Source: Mycobacterium sp. (GTDB lineage Bacteria > Actinomycetota > Actinomycetes > Mycobacteriales > Mycobacteriaceae). Taken from it: a stretch of DNA of 35,177 bases. The stretch is taken from positions 1 to 35,177 of the forward strand of contig NZ_JAFAUS010000278.1 of assembly GCF_019243155.1 (NCBI RefSeq), given 5' to 3'. The notes beneath the pieces were generated by a model. The model saw nothing but the letters and a program-made list of their open reading frames with translations, had not been told where the DNA came from and made no database searches. Made by a program: the position numbers and the translations under genes. The number at the start of each line of letters is the position of its first letter. Within the stretch, counting starts at the first letter, position 1. Shown here one piece after another: positions 20,701 through 28,580 of the stretch.

Positions 20701-21525
20701 CTACTCGCCCTTGAACTGTGGCGGACGCTTCTCGAATGTCGCCGAGATGCCTTCGGTGAGGTCCTTGGACGGCAGGAAGGCCGCGTTCCAGGCGGCGACG
20801 TAGCGCAGGCTCTCGGAGACCGCGGCGATGCGTTGCTGGTCGAGGACGTCCTTGACGCCGTGGACGGTCAGCGGGGGGTTGGCGGCAATCTCGGCGGCGG
20901 TCGCGTGCGCGGCGGCCAGCGTGGCCTCGGGGTCGTCGTAGACGTCGTTGACCAGGCCGATCTTCTCGGCGCGCGCCGCGTCGATGTCCTTGCCCGTCAG
21001 CGCGAGCTCGCGCAGGTGGCCGTCGTTCAGGATCAGCGGCAGGCGGGCCAGGCTGCCGACGTCGGCGACGATGGCGAGCTTGACCTCACGCACGGAGAAC
21101 TTGGCCTCGGCGCTGGCGTAGCGGATGTCGACCGCGGAGATCAGGTCGACCCCGCCGCCGATGCACCAGCCGTGCACCGCAGCGATCGTGGGGGTGCGGC
21201 AGTCGGCGACCGCGGTGATCGCCCCCTGCATGCGCTTGACCTCGCGGTGGAATACCGCGCGGGGGCCGGCCAGTGCGTCGCCGGACAGCAGCGGGGTGAA
21301 TGAGCCGCCCATCGCGGGCACGTCCAGGCCGTAGCTGAAGTTCTTTCCCGACCCGGTGATCACGATGGCCCGCACCTCGGGGTCGGCGTCCAGCGTGGGA
21401 AACAGCTCGGGCAACTCGGACCAGAACGCCGGCCCCATGGCGTTGCCCTTGCCGGGACCGATCAGCGTCACCTGCGCAACCTGGTCTTTGATTTCCACAG
21501 TGACGGATTCGTATGCCTGGCCCAT
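20701..21525 (-). CDS. echA21: Enoyl-CoA hydratase/isomerase family (EchA21-like, Rv3774)
   Basis: MGQAYESVTVEIKDQVAQVTLIGPGKGNAMGPAFWSELPELF...GSGKNFSYGLD...IAAVHGWCIGGGVDLISAVDIRYAS. Confidence 0.93.
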   Translation of the reverse strand: MGQAYESVTVEIKDQVAQVTLIGPGKGNAMGPAFWSELPELFPTLDADPEVRAIVITGSGKNFSYGLDVPAMGGSFTPLLSGDALAGPRAVFHREVKRMQGAITAVADCRTPTIAAVHGWCIGGGVDLISAVDIRYASAEAKFSVREVKLAIVADVGSLARLPLILNDGHLRELALTGKDIDAARAEKIGLVNDVYDDPEATLAAAHATAAEIAANPPLTVHGVKDVLDQQRIAAVSESLRYVAAWNAAFLPSKDLTEGISATFEKRPPQFKGE

Positions 21526-21548
21526 ATGCAGACCGTAGCGTGGCGGAT

Positions 21549-22133
21549 ATGGCCCCTGACTTGCGACCCGGACCAGATTCACCACCCAACGACGAGCTGC
21601 AGAGCGCCGAGAAGACCTTCAGTGTGCTGCAGCACGTGCTGCACACCGTCGCCAGCGACGACATGTCCCGGCGGACGCCGTGCTCGGAGTATGACGTGAC
21701 CGGGTTGACGGGCCATTTGGCGCAATCGATCACCGGTCTCGCCGGCTTGGTGGGCGCGGACCTACCCGAGCCCGATCCGAGTGACTCGGTCGAGCGCCGG
21801 CTCGTCACCCTGGCCCGCCCGGCCCTGGACGCCTGGCACCGCCACGGATTGGACGGCAGCGTGCCGTTCGGCAAGGGACAGATGCCTGCCAAGGGCGCGT
21901 GCGGCATCCTGTCGATCGAATTCCTGGTGCACGCCTGGGATTACGCCAGCGCTATGGGACACGACGTCGACGCCCCGGAACCCTTGGCCGAATACGTGCT
22001 GGGGCTGGCGCACCAGATCATCAGACCGGAATTGCGTGCGCGCGCAGGATTCGACGAGCCGGTCGAGGTGCCCGCCGACGCGCGCGCCCTGGATCGGCTG
22101 ATCGCGTTCACCGGCCGAAATCCAGCCGGCTAG
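21549..22133 (+). CDS. TIGR03086 family / mycothiol-dependent DinB-like protein (Rv3773c-like)
   Basis: MAPDLRPGPDSPPNDELQSAEKTFSVLQHVLHTVASDDMSRRTPCSEYDVTGLTGHLAQSI...; GNP-like C-terminus AFTGRNPAG. Confidence 0.88.
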   Translation: MAPDLRPGPDSPPNDELQSAEKTFSVLQHVLHTVASDDMSRRTPCSEYDVTGLTGHLAQSITGLAGLVGADLPEPDPSDSVERRLVTLARPALDAWHRHGLDGSVPFGKGQMPAKGACGILSIEFLVHAWDYASAMGHDVDAPEPLAEYVLGLAHQIIRPELRARAGFDEPVEVPADARALDRLIAFTGRNPAG

Positions 22134-22145
22134 CTCGCTGCTGCG

Positions 22146-22203
22146 GCCGAGCGTGAAGCCAGCCGCACACTCGCCGCCGAGTGTGAAGCCAGCCGCACAT
22201 TCG
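22146..22203. repeat. Two tandem 28-bp copies (30-bp period) of an imperfect palindrome
   Basis: GCCGAGCGTGAAGCCAGCCGCACACTCG (22146-22173) and GCCGAGTGTGAAGCCAGCCGCACATTCG (22176-22203); 26/28 identical, each with CGAGYGTG/CACAYTCG arms; between convergent genes. Confidence 0.85.
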
Positions 22204-22215
22204 AGCGGCTAGCGG

Positions 22216-22677
22216 CTACGCCCGTTCCAGGAAGAAGTAGTAGAACCGGCCGTTGTCCAGCACGCCCTTGCCGTTCATGATGCCCATCACGGCGTCGTCG
22301 TCGATCTTCTTGAAGTGGTCGTGCACGGGCTGGCCGTCGTAGACCATCGTCGCGGTGACCTCGCCACGGAAACCTTCCAGCCAGAGGCTGGCCTCGCCCT
22401 TGCCCATCTCCTTATTGGAGAACTTGTTCCCGTCGGCGTCCAGGCAGACCAGCGGCTGCACGTCCGTCACCGACTTGAAGGTCTTACCGAACCAGCGGGC
22501 CTTCTCGAGCTGGCCGTTCATCTTGTGCCCGGTCTGGAACTCGCCGCCCTTCCACTCGCCGATCATCTCGTCGAGGGTCGCGGGCGCAAGGTCCACCCAG
22601 AATGCGTCGAGTTCGTCGTCCGGAATGTCGCCGCTGCGCTCTTTGAACTCGGTGAACTTCTTCCGGGCCAACTCCAC
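22216..22677 (-). CDS. GXWXG / DUF4334 domain protein
   Basis: DEMIGEWKGGEFQTGHKMNGQLEKARWFGKTFKS...PLVCLDADGN...GEASLWLEGFRGEVTATMVYDGQPVHDHFKKID; GTG start at 22677 preceded by GAGGAG. Confidence 0.85.
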   Translation of the reverse strand: MELARKKFTEFKERSGDIPDDELDAFWVDLAPATLDEMIGEWKGGEFQTGHKMNGQLEKARWFGKTFKSVTDVQPLVCLDADGNKFSNKEMGKGEASLWLEGFRGEVTATMVYDGQPVHDHFKKIDDDAVMGIMNGKGVLDNGRFYYFFLERA

Positions 22678-22687
22678 TGCGCACTCC

Positions 22688-23755
22688 TCAAGGTTCGTTG
22701 CGGGCAATCCAGTCGCGGGCGAAGGCCAGCAGGGCGTCATTCTCCTCCGGCGCGCCGATGGTGATGCGCACACCCTCCTCCGCGAACGGCCGCAACACCA
22801 GGCGCGCGTCGGCGGCCTGCTGCACGAAATCCGTCGTGCGAGAGCCCAGCGGCAGCCAGACGAAGTTGGACTGCGAGGGAGGCAGCGTGAATCCGGCCTC
22901 CCGCAACCCGGCGCTGACGCGGGTGCGCTCGACGACCAGCGCGTCGGTACGCGCGATCAGTTCGTCGGATGCGTCCAGCGACGCGATTGCGGCGGCCTGT
23001 GCGACGTTCGTCACGGCGAACGGCATGACGACCTTGTCCAGCGCGGTGATCAGGTCCTGGTGGCCGATCGCGTAGCCGACGCGCAGGCCCGCCAATCCGT
23101 ACGCCTTCGAGAATGTCCGCAGCACAACGACATTGCTGCGAGTGCGGGCCAGCTCCAGGCTGTTGGGCAGCATGTCGTCACGGACGTACTCGACGTAGGC
23201 CTCGTCGAGCGCGATCAGGATGTGCGGCGGCACCGCGTCGATGAACCGGATCAGGGCGTCCGGGTCGACGACCGTGGACGTCGGGTTGTTGGGGTTGCAG
23301 ACGAAGATTAACCGGGTGCGGTCGGTGATCGCGGCGAGCATCGCGTCGAGGTCGTGGGTGTGGTCGGTCAACGGCACCTTGACCGTGGCCGCGCCGGACA
23401 CCTGAATGATCGGCAGGTAGCACTCGAAGCTGCGCCAGCCGATCATGACCTCGTCGCCGGCTGAGGCGGTGATCTGCACCAGCTGCTGGCACAGCGTGAC
23501 CGAACCGCTGCCCACCGCGATGTGCTCAGGCGCGAAATCCGAACCGAGATGCATGGCCAGCGCGGCCTTGAGGTCCACGCAGGCGTTGTCCGGGTAGCGG
23601 TTGACGACGTCGATGGCTCGCACGATCGCCGCGTGAACGCTGGGCAGCGGGCCCAGAACCGTCTCGTTGCTGGCCAGCTTGATGGAACCCGGCACTGTCT
23701 TGCCGGGAACATAGACTGGCAGTCCTGCCAGTTCGGGACGTAAGCGCACGGTCAC
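22688..23755 (-). CDS. hisC2: Histidinol-phosphate/aromatic aminotransferase (HisC2, Rv3772-like)
   Basis: KLASNETVLGPLPSV...AVGSGSVTLCQQLVQI...FVCNPNNPTSTVV...ALDEAYVEYV...RTFSKAYGLAGLRVGYAIG. Confidence 0.95.
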   Translation of the reverse strand: MTVRLRPELAGLPVYVPGKTVPGSIKLASNETVLGPLPSVHAAIVRAIDVVNRYPDNACVDLKAALAMHLGSDFAPEHIAVGSGSVTLCQQLVQITASAGDEVMIGWRSFECYLPIIQVSGAATVKVPLTDHTHDLDAMLAAITDRTRLIFVCNPNNPTSTVVDPDALIRFIDAVPPHILIALDEAYVEYVRDDMLPNSLELARTRSNVVVLRTFSKAYGLAGLRVGYAIGHQDLITALDKVVMPFAVTNVAQAAAIASLDASDELIARTDALVVERTRVSAGLREAGFTLPPSQSNFVWLPLGSRTTDFVQQAADARLVLRPFAEEGVRITIGAPEENDALLAFARDWIARNEP

Positions 23756-23838
23756 TTCGACAGTTTATGTCGCGTCTGTGTACGCTATGGCCGGTTCGGC
23801 GAGACCGGGAAGGGGTCGGGTACCCTCAGGAAGTCCAA

Positions 23839-23927
23839 GGAGGCGTGCCAGAGCGGCCGAATGGGGCTCACTGCTAATGAGTTGTCCCCCTCAAAGGGGA
23901 CCGGAGGTTCAAATCCTCTCGCCTCCG
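23839..23927 (+). tRNA. tRNA-Ser (anticodon GCT)
   Basis: Acceptor GGAGGCG/CGCCTCC, anticodon loop CTGCTAA in CTCA/TGAG stem, long variable arm, T arm with GGTTCAAATC. Confidence 0.95.
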
Positions 23928-23964
23928 CAAGGTCCCTCCGGGGAACTGAATACAACTGAACCAA

Positions 23965-24037
23965 GCGCCCGTAGCTCAACGGATAGAGCATCTGACTACG
24001 GATCAGAAGGTTAGGGGTTCGAATCCCTTCGGGCGCG
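23965..24037 (+). tRNA. tRNA-Arg (anticodon ACG)
   Basis: Acceptor GCGCCCG/CGGGCGC, anticodon stem-loop TCTGA-CTACGGA-TCAGA, T arm GGTTCGAATCCC. Confidence 0.96.
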
Positions 24038-24245
24038 CTCAGCACCAGGCTTTTGCGCTCAGGCGTGAACGCGACGCTCCCGCAATCGAATACGGTCCTG
24101 TCAAGGTCTGCGGGGAGTGCGGCTCGGATAACCTTAATTGCTGTCCGGCGCAACGTATTACAGAACAAAAGACTGTCTTGTGCTGACAGGCTATAGGGGC
24201 CCCAACGTCTGCCCCAACGGATATTCCTATCGGTCGCCGAACCGG

Positions 24246-26513
24246 TCAAGTGGGGACGATGCGGCTCCACACCCGGTGCTCCTCGAGGCCGGCGACGAGC
24301 GACGAAACGATGTCCGACGCGTCCGAGCCGGCGAAGATTCCCTCGCCCTCCGACGGAACACCCGCTGCCGCAACCAGACTGGTTCCCTGTGGCAGCACGC
24401 CCAGCGGCTTGAGATGACGAAACGCCTCGTCGACGAGGGTTCGCGCACCGGCTTCGGCTGGCGATCCAGCGACGAGAACGGCGTCGACTTCAACGGATCG
24501 TCCCGTCGAGTAGGTGCGAGAAACCGGCGGGCCGCCGTTGCGGTCCAGCGTTCCGCCATGCGAAGCGAACACCAGGGGAACTAGTTTGGCCGCGGTGATC
24601 GCGGCTACCGCCGCCGTCACCTGGCCGGTGTCGGAGTCCGCGTCGGTGAGGATACCGATGCGGCGACCGGCGACCGGCCACCGTTGTCCGATCTGCGAAA
24701 GCGCCGGACTGGCCGGCGGGGCGGTAGGAGCCGAGTCCGGGACGGGCGCCTGCAGACCCAGTCGCGCGGCGACGGCGGCGCACAGTTCGGTATCGATCTT
24801 CGCAAGGACGGCGAGCTCGCGTTCCTTGATCGTTTGCTCGTAGCATTTGCCCAACTCAAAGGAGAACGCTTCGATGACATGGGCTTGTTCGACGGGCCGC
24901 AGGCTGCGGTAGAACAGGGTCGCTTGGCTGAAGTGGTCGTCGTAGCTCGCGGGATTTGCGCGCCGTTTGGTCGAGGCGGGTAGCGCAACGGGGGCCTCGA
25001 TGAAGGCGGCAAGATCGCCTCCCGCGGCGAACGGGCATCCGCCGTCGATTGAGTTCGGGCGATACGGCGCATTACCGGGATGTACGCCGTGCTGGTGAAA
25101 GCCGTCCCGCAACATGTCGTTGACCGGCGCGTGCGGGCGGTTGATCGGGATCTGGGCGAAGTTCGGACCGCCCAGCCGGGTGATCTGCGTGTCGAGGTAG
25201 GAGAACAATCGCGCGTGCAACAGTGGGTCGTCGGTGACGTCGATTCCGGGAACCAGGTGACCGGTGTGAAACGCCACCTGCTCGGTCTCGGCGAAGAAGT
25301 TGGTTGGGTTGGCGTTGAGTTGCATGGTGCCGATGACCTCAACCGGGGCCAACTCTTCGGGCACGATCTTGGTCGAGTCGAGAAGATCGATGCCCTCGAA
25401 CATCTGCTCGGGATTGTCAGGAAACACCTGGATGCCCAGATCCCATTCGGGGTAGGCGCCCGACTCTATGGCGTCGGCGAGGTCACGGCGATGGAAGTCG
25501 GGGTCGACACCGGCGGCAATCTGGGCTTCCTCCCACACCAGCGAATGCACTCCTAGGCGTGGCTTCCAGTGGAACTTCACCAGCGTCGTCGTGTTGTCCG
25601 GCGCGACCAGCCGGAACGTGTGGACGCCGAAGCCCTCCATCGTCCGGTAGGACCGCGGGATCGCCCGGTCGGACATGGCCCACATGGTGTGCGCGGATGC
25701 TTCGGTGTGCAGCGACACGAAATCCCAGAACGTGTCGTGCGCGGTCTGGGCTTGCGGGATCTCGCGATCCGGGTGGGGCTTGGCCGCATGGATGACGTCG
25801 GGAAATTTGATGCCGTCCTGGATGAAGAACACCGGGATGTTGTTGCCGACAAGATCAAACGTTCCCTCGTGGGTGTAGAACTTGGTGGCGAACCCGCGGG
25901 TGTCCCGCACGGTGTCGGCCGATCCACGGGAACCGATCACGGTGGAGAAACGGACGAACACCGCCGTCTCCGCGCCGGACTTGAGAAACCCTGCCTTGCA
26001 GATTTTCTCGGCCGCGCCGTTGCCGCGGAACACACCGTGAGCACCGGCGCCCCGGGCGTGCACCACCCGTTCCGGGATGCGCTCGTGATCGAAGTGGGTG
26101 ATCTTCTCGCGCAGATGGTGATCCTGCAGAAGCGTCGGACCGCGTTCACCGGCCTTCAGCGAATGATCGGTGTCATATAGCCGCACTCCCTGAGCGGTGG
26201 TCAGGGAGCGGTCCTGCTGCCCGCGCGCCGTCGCCGGGCCCTCTACCGGTGTTCCGGTAGCCGTGCGAAGTTCCGGGGCGATCTGATCGTTCTTGGGCGG
26301 CAACGGCTCTCGCGGCGTGGTCGGCTCGGTCAGGTCTGGTGGTTCGGCGCCCGGCGCGCTGGGAATGTAGCCGCTGGCCTGAGCCTGCTGGGCCTTCCCT
26401 TCGCGGACCAGATACTCCTGACCCGACACCGCCCCGATGGCCTGCTTGGCCACTGCCTTGACGCCCTCGACGACGCCCTTGACCGGGTTGCTGCGCCCGC
26501 CGTCCTCTGCCAT
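24246..26513 (-). CDS. katE: Large-subunit (clade II, HPII-type) monofunctional catalase with C-terminal DJ-1/PfpI-like domain and CsbD-like N-terminal extension
   Basis: HFDHERIPERVVHARGAGAHGVFR, RFSTVIGSRGSADTVRDTRGFATKFYTHEGTFDLVGNNIPVFFIQDGIKFPD, YLDTQITRLGGPNF; C-terminal RRIGILTDADSDTGQV...; AAGGAG RBS 7 nt before ATG. Confidence 0.95.
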   Translation of the reverse strand: MAEDGGRSNPVKGVVEGVKAVAKQAIGAVSGQEYLVREGKAQQAQASGYIPSAPGAEPPDLTEPTTPREPLPPKNDQIAPELRTATGTPVEGPATARGQQDRSLTTAQGVRLYDTDHSLKAGERGPTLLQDHHLREKITHFDHERIPERVVHARGAGAHGVFRGNGAAEKICKAGFLKSGAETAVFVRFSTVIGSRGSADTVRDTRGFATKFYTHEGTFDLVGNNIPVFFIQDGIKFPDVIHAAKPHPDREIPQAQTAHDTFWDFVSLHTEASAHTMWAMSDRAIPRSYRTMEGFGVHTFRLVAPDNTTTLVKFHWKPRLGVHSLVWEEAQIAAGVDPDFHRRDLADAIESGAYPEWDLGIQVFPDNPEQMFEGIDLLDSTKIVPEELAPVEVIGTMQLNANPTNFFAETEQVAFHTGHLVPGIDVTDDPLLHARLFSYLDTQITRLGGPNFAQIPINRPHAPVNDMLRDGFHQHGVHPGNAPYRPNSIDGGCPFAAGGDLAAFIEAPVALPASTKRRANPASYDDHFSQATLFYRSLRPVEQAHVIEAFSFELGKCYEQTIKERELAVLAKIDTELCAAVAARLGLQAPVPDSAPTAPPASPALSQIGQRWPVAGRRIGILTDADSDTGQVTAAVAAITAAKLVPLVFASHGGTLDRNGGPPVSRTYSTGRSVEVDAVLVAGSPAEAGARTLVDEAFRHLKPLGVLPQGTSLVAAAGVPSEGEGIFAGSDASDIVSSLVAGLEEHRVWSRIVPT

Positions 26514-26688
26514 AAGTTTCTCCTTGATTGGCTTGAAACGCCCGCCTACCCAGCGGCTTCACCCCGCGTTCCCGCAAGCAGCGCGGCGAAACGCCCATTT
26601 GCGCACAAGTTCGAAACCGGCAGTGAACTGTTTTGGCAACGCCGGGATGGTCAGCACAAGGCAATCAGGCCGAGAAGGGGGGTCGCAG

Positions 26689-26965
26689 ATGGCAAATGAG
26701 AGTTCATCAGAGCGCGAGGGCGAGGGTCGGGCGGCCGGCAGCGGAGTTGAAGCGCCGAAGGCATGAACTCGCCGCCGGCGAGCGGCCGTCCGCCGAATCG
26801 GTAGAGCGAGCGCGCCAGCGGGCACAGGAGTCGCTGCACCGCGTCGAAGACGCTCACCACGCCTCGGCTCAACGACACGAGGAGTTGGCTCGGCCCCGAA
26901 CGGCATCGAAGACGAGACGAAGGCCGCCGCGGCGCGGGCACGGCCCGATCGTAAGTCAGACGTGA
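26689..26965 (+). pseudogene. Probably frameshifted small charged/coiled protein gene
   Basis: GAAGGGGGG RBS before ATG 26689 (MANESSSEREGEG...), then protein-like sequence continues in the next frame (AELKRRRHELAAGERPSAESVERARQRAQESLHRVEDAHHASAQRHEELA), then composition shifts frame again. Confidence 0.5.
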
Positions 26966-27243
26966 GTCTTGGCGGGCCGGTCTGGATGCCTGTGCCCTCG
27001 ACGCATCAGGTTCGCCGGAGGCTGCGGCACATAACGCTGCTCCAGCTGACCGATGAGAGCTTCCGCTTCTCTGATATCTCGGCGCAGCACAACGGCTTCC
27101 GCCCGCAGTGCGTTTGCGCGCGCGTTGCTGGCCTTCGCCGTCTGACGCTCGATCCACGCCAGCTTGCCGGTCATCTCGCGCACTTGAAACCGCAAGGCGC
27201 GAATGAACTCAACAGCCTGAGCTTCCTGCCATACATCCATCAC
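26956..27243 (-). CDS. Hypothetical 95-aa coiled-coil-like protein
   Basis: MMDVWQEAQAVEFIRALRFQVREMTGKLAWIERQTAKASNARANALRAEAVVLRRDIREAEALIGQLEQRY; GGGGGG RBS upstream of GTG 27243 / ATG 27240. Confidence 0.6.
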   Translation of the reverse strand: MMDVWQEAQAVEFIRALRFQVREMTGKLAWIERQTAKASNARANALRAEAVVLRRDIREAEALIGQLEQRYVPQPPANLMRRGHRHPDRPAKTHV

Positions 27244-27342
27244 AAATAACCCCCCAGCCAGCTATCTACCCGAATGCTTTCGGGCCGCAAACCCCATCCC
27301 CATCCTGCGTTAAGCGAGCTGGTCGGGCAAAACGCCGACAGC

Positions 27343-28580
27343 TTACAGCAGCCCGAGTAATTGCATGTCGGTGACGTATTTGGCGATTACAGGTGCCGTG
27401 ACATGTGGGATGTCCGGGTTGTCCTTGTCGGGGCCGATCTTCGCCTTCTTCACCGCGGCGCGGAATCGGTCGGTCGGCGCCGGGATCCCGCGCATCGGCT
27501 CCGGCGCCTGCAAGAACGGGGCCAGCAGATGGGTCTTGTGGAGCAGCAACACGAGCAGCAGCGATTGCTGGCGCTGCCGGTCCGGCAGGGAGCGCAGGGC
27601 GGCCTCGAACCGCTGCAACCACTCACCGAAGTCGTCGATGCGCTCGATCACGCAGCCGGCATCGATCAGCCAGTCGACGTACTCATCGAACCCGATGCCG
27701 TCGTCGTGCGGGTTCATCACGTGATAGGTCTCAAAGCCCTCGACCACCTGAGCGCCCAGCGTGGTGACCGCTTCGGCGACGAATTCGACTGGCAGCGCGT
27801 CGAAGTGGGACGGTTGCCGGTTGCCGTCGGCATCGAGCCGGTAGAAGGATTTGGGCGCTAGCCCGGTCGCCACCAGGCTCAGAACCATCCGGGTGAACAG
27901 GTCCGGCACGTTCAGCTGCCCGGCGTAGGTGGTGTCGGCCAGGATCCGGTCGCAGCGGAAGACCGAGACCGGCAGGCCGCAATGTTCGTGGCACTCGCGC
28001 AACAGCACCTCGCCCGCCCACTTGCTGGTGGCGTAGCCGTTGGCGTAGTTGCCGTCGACGACGCGGCTGGGACTGATGACCCGGATGTCGGCGTCCTCGG
28101 TGAACAGCGACTGCTCGACCGGACCGCCCACGTCCGAAGTCGACACGTACGCGTAGGGCTTGAGCCTGGTCGTCAGCGCGATGCGGATCAGCTCGGCGGT
28201 GCCGCCGACGTTCGGGCTGAACAGCTCGCTGTACGGCAGCACGCTGTTGACCAGGGCCGCGCAGTCGACGATCAGATCGACGTCGTCCGCCAGGTGCTGC
28301 CAGGTCTCCTCGTCGAGACCCAGGTCGGCCTGACCCTTGTCGCCTGCGATGACCTGCAGATGATCGGCGGCCAACTCCTGGAAGTGTTGCAGTAACTCCG
28401 GGTCGCCGGTGTCGAAGGTCTTCTCCAGCCGGCGCATCGCATCCTCATCCGACTGGCCTCGCACCAGGCAGATCAGGATGCCGTCGACCGACTCCATCCG
28501 CTGCAGCCATTCCAGGGCCAGGTAGCGCCCGAGGAAGCCGGTTGCACCCGTCAGCAGGACCGTTCGCACCTCGGCGCTGG
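27343..28580 (-). other. NRPS terminal thioester reductase domain
   Basis: [26 protein letters not shown]...[34 protein letters not shown]...[12 protein letters not shown]...[14 protein letters not shown]. Confidence 0.9.

Noticed and set aside
23785-24270. 161-aa minus-strand ORF containing APEGIRTPNLLIRSQMLYPLSYGR and EARGFEPPVPFEGD
   Set aside because: These are the well-known spurious translations of the antisense strands of tRNA-Arg and tRNA-Ser; it overlaps both tRNAs and has no independent support.
26514-26620. Possible SigF-type promoter upstream of katE (GCGTTTC ... GGGAAC / GGGTAG on the minus strand)
   Set aside because: Elements are imperfect and several spacings are possible; not distinguishable from chance in GC-rich DNA without transcript data.
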